From contig OZ037836.1 in NCBI GenBank assembly GCA_964035575.1, positions 1,984,001 through 2,048,000 of the forward strand: a DNA stretch of 64,000 bases, read 5' to 3'. The notes beneath the pieces were generated by a model, which made no database searches, was not told the origin of the DNA, and saw nothing but the letters and a program-made list of their open reading frames with translations. Shown one piece after another: positions 1 through 8,640 of the stretch. How positions within the stretch are numbered: the first letter of the stretch is position 1; the number at the start of each line of letters is the position of its first letter. The position numbers and the translations under genes are program-made. Source of the DNA: Rhynchopus sp. YZ270_cl-10. Its lineage: Eukaryota; Euglenozoa; Diplonemea; Diplonemida; Diplonemidae.

Positions 1-507
1 TTTTTATCCAGCTGCAGCAAATTGCAAGCACTTGACTTGTCTGGGTGGAACAATGTGACGCGGGTTGGTGACCACTTTCTCTTCAACTGCAAATCACTGA
101 CCACACTAGATATTTCTCGGTTGAACAATGTGAGGCTGATAGGGAACTCTTTTCTCTCCATCTGCACCGCATTGCGAAGCCTTGACTTGTCTGGGTGGAA
201 GAATGTGACGCGGGTTGATAAGGACTTTCTCGCCAACTGCACCTCATTGACCACACTGGATATTTCTGGGTGGAACAATGTGATGCTAATAAAGAGGGAC
301 TTCCTACGCAACTGCACTGCATTGCGAACACTTGACCTATCTGGCTTGACGACTGTTCGGCACATTGAGGAAGGCTTCCTAAAAGGATGCAAGATACCCA
401 CAAGCAGCATCAACGTCACCGGATCGAGCAGTGTTGTGTCAGAAAATGTGCAGAGCCAGAGCGGTAGCCTCGTGGACGATACCAAGTGCAAATGTGTGTG
501 CATGTGA
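1..507 (+). CDS. UBL-LRR family protein, type I, C-terminal part (cut by window edge)
   Basis: The reading frame is open from base 1, so the gene begins outside the window. The visible 168 residues hold about six LRRs of 25 residues with the pattern FLxxCxxLxxLDLSGWxNVxxI, alternating LDLSGW and LDISGW. They end in the family cap (SSINVTGSSSVVSE) and the tail TKCKCVCM before TGA. The last four residues, CVCM, fit a CaaX box, which in eukaryotes directs farnesylation; the extra cysteines just before it could be acylated. The UBL domain is not visible and is inferred from the complete siblings. Ligand and function are unknown. The stop is followed by the conserved block beginning GGCATGTGCATC. 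Confidence 0.85.
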   Translation, partial: FLSSCSKLQALDLSGWNNVTRVGDHFLFNCKSLTTLDISRLNNVRLIGNSFLSICTALRSLDLSGWKNVTRVDKDFLANCTSLTTLDISGWNNVMLIKRDFLRNCTALRTLDLSGLTTVRHIEEGFLKGCKIPTSSINVTGSSSVVSENVQSQSGSLVDDTKCKCVCM

Positions 508-1110
508 GGCATGTGCATCTTTCGAGAGGCTAGGCGCTCATTGCGATGTTCAGAGAACGAATTTTACTTTGCACGTTGCACTTTGCCCTTACCAAAAATA
601 TGAAACTGTATATGTTTTTTTATGCACAGTTCTTTGCATCCTCGCGTGTACACTGATACAACCAAGCATGTTGTTGTTTTATACTACGTTACAGTAGGAC
701 AAGAAACTTGGCGATCAAATATTATTGGCGGATTTTGGGGGTTTTGTTGCAATTGGCGACTTTTTTGGTTGCCAATTCCGTTGTGATTTCTCATACAAAA
801 GCTGTATGTCGTCTGTTTTCAGGATATTCTACTCCACGTCGTTAGAATCAACGTGTGTGTACGTTACGACTTTATTGTTTTATTTCTTCTTCCTTCAAAA
901 CTTCACACACAACGCTTTTGCTTTGTACAAGACCTGTGTGCATTTCTAGTGAAATTTTTGTAGTAGTTACGTTTTGGGTGCGGGGCAGAGAGTAACATCT
1001 GTTCGATAAAAGAAACGCAAGCTTATTTGTTTTATCTCCTCCCCTTTATTGTGCAGGACCGAAACTTTCCAAAAAGGCATTTTCAAAGGAATGATAGTCA
1101 CCATTGTGAC
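508..1110. other. Intergenic spacer between two LRR genes
   Basis: The first 80 bases are the conserved 3' block found after most type I genes. The rest is AT-rich with no convincing gene. Bases 971-1036 match, in inverted orientation, 54919-54982 downstream of the type II genes. A region around 840-870 also resembles sequence near 9810 and 54620. Confidence 0.6.
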
Positions 1111-1213
1111 AGGTTTCGCGCTAAAGTGGAGAGGAAGGTGTTTTTTGACACAGCAACTTCGTGAGTCAGTATCGGTCTGCGAATCAAATTAAAAACGGCG
1201 TGTTTGCGCTTCG
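1111..1213. repeat. Partial copy of the conserved upstream element
   Basis: This has the right half of the element seen in full at 5223-5446. Its left half is replaced by a different sequence (TTTCGCGCTAAAGTGGAGAG) that is shared only with the copy at 8163-8300. It lies just before the leader of the gene at 1348. Confidence 0.7.
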
Positions 1214-1243
1214 TGTTCCACTAATTTGTTGATGGCATCCAAT

Positions 1244-1347
1244 CAAAAACAAAACAAAAGACCTCTCCCCTTGTAACTGTTTGTTGTCTCTTGCGTACTC
1301 TTACCCCCAATTGAAAACACCTGCACAAAACAGAGAGACACAAAACC
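1244..1347 (+). promoter_or_regulatory. Conserved 5' leader of type I UBL-LRR genes
   Basis: The leader starts CAAAACAAAAGACCTCTCCC, passes through a pyrimidine-rich stretch and ends CACAAAACC directly before ATGG. Near-identical leaders precede the starts at 10697, 12408, 22971, 35354 and 38866. The genes at 8641, 14023 and 42067 have a longer version with about 190 extra bases. The last AG before the start (AAAACAG) follows a pyrimidine tract and would suit a splice acceptor, perhaps for a spliced leader; that is inference. An orphan copy lies at 5485-5578. Confidence 0.7.
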
Positions 1348-2838
1348 ATGGAAATATGTGTGAAGAGCTTTGACGGAGAGAAGTACACAGTCGAGGTGGG
1401 TGTGGATGATACAACTGCGGACATACGGCGGAAGGTGGCGTCTGCAGCAGAGTTGTGCGAAGACGGCTTTGACATGAGCTTCGGAGAGAAGGTGCTGGCC
1501 GAAGGAGACGACACGACGCAGCTGAGTGCTGGGGACACAGTTGTGCTGACGAAGACGAAGTCGCAGAAGGACGACGCCATTGCAGCTCTTCGTGACTTGG
1601 GTGAGACAGCGCTGACTACAGACAGGTTCGAAGGTCTTGCAGATCCCAAGCTGGTTTATTTGTTTCTGCAGGCGGAGGTTGTGACTGAGATCCCCTCAGC
1701 ATGCTTGTCACATGGCACGTTCTCAGAACTTGATCTCAGTGGTGTGCCAGGAGTAACTACAATACGCCACAACTTCCTCCGTGGCTGCACCTCATTGCAC
1801 ACTCTTGATTTATCTGGGTGGAGCAATGTGACGCACATTGCTTTCTGCGTTCTCTCCAACTGCACTGCCTTGCGCACCCTTGACTTTTCTGGGTGGAACA
1901 ATGTCACGCACATCGGGTACGACTTCCTCGAGGGCGACACTGCGTTGACTACAGTTGACTTCTCTGGGTGGGGCAGGGTGACGCACATCGGGAGCAACTT
2001 CCTGAAGGGCTGCATCGCATTGGAAGGACTTGACCTGCGTGGGTGGAACAATGTGACGCGTATTGAGAACTGCTTCCTGTCGGAGAACTCATTGACGACA
2101 CTCGACTTCTATGGGTGGTACAGTGTCACGCAGATCGGGTCCTCGTTTCTCTCCAGCTGCACTGCCTTGCGCACCCTTGACTTATCTTGCTGGAACGGTA
2201 TCACGCACATCGGGAACTACTTCCTCGAGGGCGACAGTGCGTTGACCACAGTTGACTTCTCTGGGTGGGGCAGGGTGACGCACATCGGGAGCTACTTCCT
2301 GAAGGGCTGCAGTGCATTGGAACAACTTGACCTGAGCTGGTGGAGCAACGTCACGCACATCGGGAGCTACTTCCTCGAGGGCTGCGGTGCTTTGGAAGAA
2401 CTTGACCTGCGTGGGTGGAGCAGTGTCCGGCAGATTGCATGCTCGTTCCTCTGCAACTGCAGCGCACTGACGACGCTTGACTTGTCTGGGTGGTGCCATG
2501 TCACACAAATTGAAAACAGCTTCCTCTCCAACTGCACTGCGTTGACCACAGTTGACTTCTCTGGGTGGGGCAAGGTGACGCACATCGGGTGCAACTTCCT
2601 GAAGGGCTGCATCGTATTGACCACACTAGACTTGCGTGGGTGGAGGAGTGTGACGGTGATCGGAACAAGCTTCCTCGAAGGATGCAAAATACCTACAAGC
2701 AGCATCAACGTCACCGGATCGAGCAGTGTTGTGTCAGAATATGTGAACAGCCGTAGCCTCATCGAAGATTCCAACGACATTAGCCAAGCCGCCGAAGTGG
2801 TCGAAGGAGATATGAAGTGCAAATGTGTGTGCATGTGA
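1348..2838 (+). CDS. UBL-LRR-CaaX protein, type I, 496 aa
   Basis: The start is the ATG in ACCATGG after the family leader. Residues 1-75 form a ubiquitin-like fold: the opening MEICVKSFDGEKYTVEV aligns with the first two strands of ubiquitin, then DTTADIRRKV for the helix and LSAGDTVVL for the last strand. There is no terminal Gly-Gly, so it would not be conjugated. A linker with the motif LFLQAEVVTEIP leads into about 13 LRRs, the most in the window. Several have DFSGWG or DLRGW variants not seen in the siblings, so this is a divergent member. The tail inserts SRSLIEDSNDISQAAEVVEG before KCKCVCM. Likely a prenylated, membrane-facing recognition protein; ligand unknown. Confidence 0.88.
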   Translation: MEICVKSFDGEKYTVEVGVDDTTADIRRKVASAAELCEDGFDMSFGEKVLAEGDDTTQLSAGDTVVLTKTKSQKDDAIAALRDLGETALTTDRFEGLADPKLVYLFLQAEVVTEIPSACLSHGTFSELDLSGVPGVTTIRHNFLRGCTSLHTLDLSGWSNVTHIAFCVLSNCTALRTLDFSGWNNVTHIGYDFLEGDTALTTVDFSGWGRVTHIGSNFLKGCIALEGLDLRGWNNVTRIENCFLSENSLTTLDFYGWYSVTQIGSSFLSSCTALRTLDLSCWNGITHIGNYFLEGDSALTTVDFSGWGRVTHIGSYFLKGCSALEQLDLSWWSNVTHIGSYFLEGCGALEELDLRGWSSVRQIACSFLCNCSALTTLDLSGWCHVTQIENSFLSNCTALTTVDFSGWGKVTHIGCNFLKGCIVLTTLDLRGWRSVTVIGTSFLEGCKIPTSSINVTGSSSVVSEYVNSRSLIEDSNDISQAAEVVEGDMKCKCVCM

Positions 2839-3201
2839 GGCATGTGCATCTTTCGAGAGACTAGGCGCTCATTGCGATGTTCAGAGAACGACTTTTGCAG
2901 TGCACGTTGCACTTTGCCCTTACCAAAAGTAACGTCGCTTTTGACCATTCTTTCCCAAGCTTCAGGGTTAAAAAGAACGAGAAGAAAAAAAACAAAAGTG
3001 GTGATGTTTTATACCCAATTCTTTGCCTCCTCGCGTGCGTGCAGTGCTGCAACCAAGCATGTTGTCGTCGCAGCCAGTATTTTTGTGCATTATTTCCACC
3101 AACATATTTGTGTGTGTTTTTCTTCCACATGCGCTTGGTTTTTGTGTTCATTAATTTTTATCAAAAAGCTTTAGTTTCGACAGCGAAACGTTTCCCCATG
3201 T
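2839..3201. other. 3' flank of LRR gene
   Basis: It starts with the conserved post-stop block, then pyrimidine-rich AT-rich sequence. No gene seen. Confidence 0.5.
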
Positions 3202-3320
3202 ATTGCACGGGAAACAATATATATGACAAACAGGTGCAGGGTGGTTCCGTGCATATCATAGAACCCGGCACCTTGTGTGTCTCCCAAAAACCAAAAGTGT
3301 TGTGTGTGAAGTTTTGAAGG
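3202..3320 (+). repeat. Hairpin-bearing dispersed repeat, copy 1
   Basis: About 119 bases shared at roughly 90 percent with 46294-46415. The core is a stem: GGTGC pairs with GCACC and, inside it, GGTTC pairs with GAACC around an AT-rich loop. One loop base differs between copies and the stem bases do not. Both copies lie in the 3' flank of an unrelated gene (here an LRR gene, there TFIIS), each followed by TTTTGAAGGA. It could be a 3' processing element or a small mobile sequence. Confidence 0.6.
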
Positions 3321-3564
3321 AAGGAAAAATAACACCTCGTCCCGAATTTTTGTCCGAGAATACGATTACTAATTAGTTACTCCACTAAATAAATCGAGCA
3401 AAAATATGGTGAACTCAGCGGAGCCCGGTTTTAAAAGTGCCAAAAACGACCTTTTCGTTTTGACGCGTTGTGAGTTCCTCAAATGCAATTTTGAAGGGTA
3501 AAAAATTCGGGTTTTCTAAGCACAAGCAGTGTTAAGTCAAAAAATTTCGCGAAAAAAAAATATG
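3321..3564. other. Intergenic, no gene seen
   Basis: AT-rich sequence leading into the satellite. Confidence 0.5.
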
Positions 3565-4533
3565 TACTGTACTGTACTGTACTGTACTGTACTGTACTGT
3601 ACTGTACTGTACTGTACTGTACTGTACTGTACTGTACTGTACTGTACTGTACTGTACTGTACTGTACTGTACTGTACTGTACTGTACTGTACTGTACTGT
3701 ACTGTACTGTACTGTACTGTACTGTACTGTACTGTACTGTACTGTACTGTACTGTACTGTACTGTACTGTACTGTACTGTACTGTACTGTACTGTACTGT
3801 ACTGTACTGTACTGTACTGTACTGTACTGTACTGTACTGTACTGTACTGTACTGTACTGTACTGTACTGTACTGTACTGTACTGTACTGTACTGTACTGT
3901 ACTGTACTGTACTGTACTGTACTGTACTGTACTGTACTGTACTGTACTGTACTGTACTGTACTGTACTGTACTGTACTGTACTGTACTGTACTGTACTGT
4001 ACTGTACTGTACTGTACTGTACTGTACTGTACTGTACTGTACTGTACTGTACTGTACTGTACTGTACTGTACTGTACTGTACTGTACTGTACTGTACTGT
4101 ACTGTACTGTACTGTACTGTACTGTACTGTACTGTACTGTACTGTACTGTACTGTACTGTACTGTACTGTACTGTACTGTACTGTACTGTACTGTACTGT
4201 ACTGTACTGTACTGTACTGTACTGTACTGTACTGTACTGTACTGTACTGTACTGTACTGTACTGTACTGTACTGTACTGTACTGTACTGTACTGTACTGT
4301 ACTGTACTGTACTGTACTGTACTGTACTGTACTGTACTGTACTGTACTGTACTGTACTGTACTGTACTGTACTGTACTGTACTGTACTGTACTGTACTGT
4401 ACTGTACTGTACTGTACTGTACTGTACTGTACTGTACTGTACTGTACTGTACTGTACTGTACTGTACTGTACTGTACTGTACTGTACTGTACTGTACTGT
4501 ACTGTACTGTACTGTACTGTACTGTACTGTACT
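3565..4533. repeat. 5-base satellite (ACTGT)n
   Basis: A perfect pentamer run of about 969 bases, close to 194 copies, with no variant visible. Long open frames on both strands through it are a by-product of a stop-free repeat and are not genes. The perfection suggests recent expansion, or smoothing by assembly. Confidence 0.97.
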
Positions 4534-4544
4534 CCCAATCCCCT

Positions 4545-4833
4545 GTGTATACTGTGTATACTGTGTATACTGTGTATACTGTGTATACTGTGTATACTGT
4601 GTATACTGTGTATACTGTGTATACTGTGTATACTGTGTATACTGTGTATACTGTGTATACTGTGTATACTGTGTATACTGTGTATACTGTGTATACTGTG
4701 TATACTGTGTATACTGTGTATACTGTGTATACTGTGTATACTGTGTATACTGTGTATACTGTGTATACTGTGTATACTGTGTATACTGTGTATACTGTGT
4801 ATACTGTGTATACTGTGTATACTGTGTATACTA
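4545..4833. repeat. 9-base satellite (TACTGTGTA)n
   Basis: About 32 perfect copies. It is separated from the pentamer array by only about ten bases. The unit is the TACTG pentamer with GTGTA added. Confidence 0.97.
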
Positions 4834-5222
4834 CCTGTGTGTGACCATACCCCAGATGGTCTGAAGAGTGATATGAGCATATTCTCCAGGTACCCGGAGA
4901 ATCCATTGGAGCAAGAATTTTGCACTTTTGAGCGTCACTGATTACATGTTGCCATTTTTGCGGTCATAATATTTTTTCAAATGGCAAAGGCAATTCCTTA
5001 AGGAATTACAGGGAAAATCACCGTTTTGGGTCTCTCTCTCTATGGGTGATTGGGTTTTAGGCACTCAACGAATCTGGTCGATTTTTTTTGCGTGTTCATA
5101 GGTTTTACCAGAAAAATCAATTAAAGCAAGAATTTTACGGTTTTGAATAGTTGTTCTTTATTTAAAAAAATACCCAGTTTGGACAAAAATTTGGGATTGA
5201 GTGTAAAAGTTGAGAGAGAAAT
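4834..5222. other. Intergenic with a dispersed repeat
   Basis: Bases 4850-4960 (GGTCTGAAGAGTGAT onward, through TATTCTCCAGGTA and TTTTGCACTTTTGA) are similar to 60338-60440. No gene seen. Confidence 0.55.
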
Positions 5223-5446
5223 GTGCAGGGTTGGACCCCTGTAGTCATGATAAAAGCGATGCCGCCATTGAGCGACTCATAGGCGCATGAGTGATAGACG
5301 TTGTCGCTGTGGTATCCCGCCTCGCAGAGGAAGGTGTTTTTTGACACAGCAACTTCGTGAGTCAGTATCGGTCTGCGAATCAAATTGAAAACGGCGTGTT
5401 TGCGCGTCATATCGCAGAGGATAGAGAAACTGAAAAGTCATGAAAA
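5223..5446. repeat. Conserved upstream element of LRR genes
   Basis: About 220 bases, nearly identical in copies at 10157, 22601, 38456, 40121 and 41462, with partial copies at 1111 and 8163. Around 5271-5308 it can fold: ACTCAT pairs with ATGAGT and AGCGAC with GTCGCT, the two helices competing for two bases. The minus strand has an open frame (peptide start MTRKHAVFNLIRRP), but the copy at 40121 has a stop in it and most differences between copies change the amino acid, so coding is unlikely. A structured RNA or promoter module is more likely. Confidence 0.65.
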
Positions 5447-5484
5447 AAATAACAAAAGTATGCATGTACGTGTACGTATGGTGC

Positions 5485-5578
5485 CAAGTTCACAAGGAAC
5501 ACATAGTGGAGCACATCCCGGGTGTCCACATTACTATAACGAAGCTTTCATAAACAAAACAAAAGACCTCTCCCCTTA
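5485..5578 (+). promoter_or_regulatory. Orphan type I leader with no gene behind it
   Basis: The family upstream sequence (CAAGGAACACATAGTGGAGC, then GACCTCTCCCC) is intact up to 5578. It then stops abruptly at unrelated sequence and the 7-base satellite. The expected UBL-LRR gene is missing. Confidence 0.7.
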
Positions 5579-5620
5579 ATTTGCCGAAATGGACAAGTTC
5601 TCGTTTTTGGTCAATTTCCG

Positions 5621-5849
5621 CACAGTACACAGTACACAGTACACAGTACACAGTACACAGTACACAGTACACAGTACACAGTACACAGTACACAGTACAC
5701 AGTACACAGTACACAGTACACAGTACACAGTACACAGTACACAGTACACAGTACACAGTACACAGTACACAGTACACAGTACACAGTACACAGTACACAG
5801 TACACAGTACACAGTACACAGTACACAGTACACAGTACACAGTACACAG
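5621..5849. repeat. 7-base satellite (CACAGTA)n
   Basis: About 33 perfect copies; on the other strand the unit reads TACTGTG, intermediate between the 5- and 9-base satellites. Open frames across it are artefacts of the repeat. Confidence 0.97.
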
Positions 5850-6240
5850 GTACACAAAAAACTAGAAAACGACACTTCGCTGCGACCACAAGCCACCCCA
5901 TAGGGGTGAATTTTTTCCCACCGAAAATAGTGTTTTTGAACTGTTTCGCACCAGATCTTTCCAAATATTTTTTTTACGGGCACTTTTGTCAAGTAGGTTT
6001 CCCCTTAGACCCCTTAGACCCCTTAGACCCCTCGTGCAAAAAAAAGGGGCAACGTGGGACCTTATAGCCGTGCAAAAAAAAGGGGCGCACTTTTTTTCAA
6101 AAACCCGCGGGTACCGGGTACAGACTTAGGATATGCCCTGAATTATATACCGGGGGTTTTTATTTTTTGAAAACTTGGTTGTTTTAGTGTAGACACCCAA
6201 AGATGAACTCCACTATACTACACGCTTCTAGGTAATGCCC
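5850..6240. other. Intergenic; short tandem CCCCTTAGA
   Basis: Bases 6001-6032 hold three copies of CCCCTTAGA. Two nearby poly-A runs each precede GGGGC. No gene seen. Confidence 0.5.
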
Positions 6241-6244
6241 GAAT

Positions 6245-7401
6245 TTGCTGCTGGATGTCCGTAATGGCGAGACGACTGCCATGTGTGCGTTCCTTGCGAA
6301 GTTGAACTCCGACAGCAAAACAGTGGCCTTTGATGCTGTGCAAGAGGCATGCAGAGGTAACCACGCTGAATGCCTCACACGGCTTCTTCCGTATGTTGAG
6401 ACAACGCAGGTGGGTTTTGGGATCCTGCTGAGTGAGTGTGTCCGCGCAAGCCGCACTGAGTGCACGAAGGTCCTTTTGCAGCATTGGAAGTCAGTCTGCA
6501 ACAACGTCCACACAAGTCCAAGCACAGGTCAGTCAGCGAGTACCTGTCCGGCCATGTGGGCAGACTCTAAAGTGTGTCGCGTCTTCCTTGCCCTCGGAGG
6601 AGGCGTGCAGATGACAGACGAAGAAGGCTATTCGCCTTTGCACTCTGCAGTGGAGGGAGGGAGTTTGTCTGTCGTGCAAATGTTGGTCAAAGCAGGTGCG
6701 GTAGTGGGTGTCACAGAGAACGGAGGAGCCACGTGTCTTATGCTTGCGTCACGCGCCGAGATTGTGCGCTATCTTGTGGGTTTGAAGCAGGTGTGGATGA
6801 TCGGGACAGCGACGGGTTCACTGCCTTGCACTTCGCAGTGTGGCGACACTTTCCCGATGTGGTGCAGGTGCTCATTGATGCAGGGGCAAACATCGAGACA
6901 AAGGATGAGCTTGGGCATACGGCTGTGCTCCTAGCCTGCGCCCGAGGGCACGTCGATCTTGTGCAGATATTAGTCAAAGGTGCGGGAGTGCATGTCACAG
7001 ACAACGGAGGATTCGGGTGTCTCACGCTTGCGGCACTTAATGGGCACACCGAGACTGTGCGTACTCTTCTGTGCCTGCCTGAGGTTTGCGCAACTCAGTT
7101 GCACACATGCAACCACAGTGCACTGCACGCCGCAGTGCTTCAAAAGCACACGGAGGTGATGGAGGTGCTCATTAATGCAGGGGCAGACGTTGAGGCAAGG
7201 GGTGATAGGAGGGGCTTTTCGCCTCTTCACTGTGCTTGTGAGGTTGGGGAATGCGCAAGTGTGAAGATGTTGGTCGAAGCAGGTGCGGACGTGTGTGCTT
7301 TAGACAGTCACGGAAAGGGGTGTGCTCCAGGCGCTGGTCTTTGCGGTGCGCAGCCGTCCCCGGGCGGGTGGGCACTTCAGAGAGCACGTTCTTGCAGGTG
7401 A
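6245..7401 (+). pseudogene. Ankyrin-repeat protein, frameshifted
   Basis: Two overlapping frames together read as one ankyrin protein. The first frame carries degenerate repeats and a clear one (EEGYSPLHSAVEGGSLSVVQ) up to about 6780. The second frame continues from about 6790 with SDGFTALHFAVW, DELGHTAVLLACARGHVDLV and SALHAAVLQKHTEVMEVLIN. The switch falls near the bases TTGTGGGTTTGAAGCAGG, so a one-base indel or a sequencing error is likely. A second frame change may occur near 7310. GC is well above that of the surroundings. Ankyrin repeats bind proteins; no partner can be named. Upstream limit uncertain. Confidence 0.75.
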
Positions 7402-7504
7402 GTACAGCCACCCACGGTCGGGTGGGCGAGTCAGGGGGTGCAGGCGGCCGCAGTCGGGTGGAGGCGGCGGCGCCGGCTTCGTCTTGTGCGCCTTGTGAGG
7501 CGTC

Positions 7505-7875
7505 TTAGCCGCACCAGTGGAGCCAAGCTTCCTGCTGGTGGGGGGGCCCCGTGAGGGGGGTCGTTGCGGTGGCATCTGGGCAGGTGCCGGGTGTCTCCTT
7601 CGCTGGCGGTGGTGCCGCCGTCACCTCCGTCGTCTGCCTCTCCTCCTCCACGACGGGGGGTTCCTCTTCTTCTGCTATGCGCAGCGTGGCCTTCCGTGCC
7701 TCCTCCAACAGGCGTCCCAAAGCCTGTGCACGGTGCAGCTCCTCCTCTCGGCGTCCAACAGACGGGCCTCCACCATGGCGAGCAGCTTTTCATGTTTTCT
7801 TTGCAAAAACAAAGACATATCCACGTGTAGTACAGGAGAGGGCAAAGCCCTCTCCCCTCCTGTAGGGGACTCCAC
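7505..7875 (-). pseudogene. Coiled-coil protein fragment, frameshifted
   Basis: Read on the minus strand, one frame gives FLQRKHEKLLAMVEARLL and, after about 7740, the adjacent frame continues the same helical character with LGRLLEEARKATLRIAEEEE, then a Pro/Thr-rich end and a stop at 7505. The heptad-like Leu/Ala spacing and continuous charge pattern argue that this was one coiled-coil protein, now split by a small indel. It is convergent with the ankyrin pseudogene. No family recognised. Confidence 0.45.
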
Positions 7876-8162
7876 TGGCCGAGACCAATGAAGTGCAATT
7901 TTTTTTTTTGGGGGGGCAATTTCACGGGGGAGAGTCGGTAGAACAGTTTTTAGGTTTTGTTACCTGGTATCTTTTTCGTTCCGGGTTTTGTTTTTTAGTA
8001 AACACGTAGTATTTTGACACATGCTCGACCCTCGTGAAAAGTAGCGTGTTCTACGTATCCCACTCCACGCTTGTTTTCCTCCCTGTGCTCCACGACGCCT
8101 TATGTACGTCAAGTAAAGGGCATTTTCCTTGGACATCCATTTCTGGGTGTTTTGGGGTAGAA
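7876..8162. other. Intergenic, no gene seen
   Basis: AT-rich, with a poly-T and poly-G run near 7900. Confidence 0.5.
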
Positions 8163-8300
8163 GGCTTCGCGCTAAAGTGGAGAGGAAGGTGTTTGTGACA
8201 CAGCAACTTCGTGAGTCAGTATCGGTCTGCGAATCAAATTGAAAACGGCGTGTTTGCGCGTCATATCGCAGAGGATAGAGAAACTGAACAGTCATGAAAA
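8163..8300. repeat. Partial copy of the conserved upstream element
   Basis: It shares the alternative left end with 1111-1213 and has lost a base in the T run (GTGTTTGTGACAC). Confidence 0.7.
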
Positions 8301-8640
8301 TAAAATACCCCCTAGCGTGTGCTCCACTAATTTGTTGATCGCATCCAATCAAAAACAAAAGACCTCTCCCCTTGCAACTGTTTGTTGTCTCTTGCACACC
8401 ACACACTCCCTACCACTTCCCTTTGGGCACATGCCTACACGACTGAGAGAGACATCCCTCGCGTCCTATCACAGCCTTGCAGCATACAGTTCTGCACACA
8501 GAGGTGTCCCCTTTGTCTTACACCTCTATCGTCTCAGTGGCAACATGTCTGCCTTCTTCTTGTCTCCTTCCCGTTAAGATAGTTGTGTTTCTTCTTGCCC
8601 CACCCAAAACACCTTGCACAAAACAGAGAGACACAAAACC

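Noticed and set aside
1656-2948. Minus-strand frames opposite LRR genes with repeated HPEISSVVNE or STQTSQ
   Set aside because: They are mirror images of the repeated LRR coding sequence and vary with it; not independent genes.
3479-4941. Very long open frames on both strands through the satellites
   Set aside because: They consist of a stop-free short repeat read in different frames; no start context, no conservation.
5162-5410. A small conserved minus-strand protein in the upstream element
   Set aside because: One copy has a stop, and the differences between copies are mostly non-synonymous; the conservation is better explained at DNA or RNA level.
5490-5992. Cys-Val-Leu repeat proteins across the 7-base satellite
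   Set aside because: Same artefact of a repeat without stop codons.
6001-6032. Telomere-like CCCCTTAGA repeats
   Set aside because: Only three copies inside the window; too few to support a telomeric origin.
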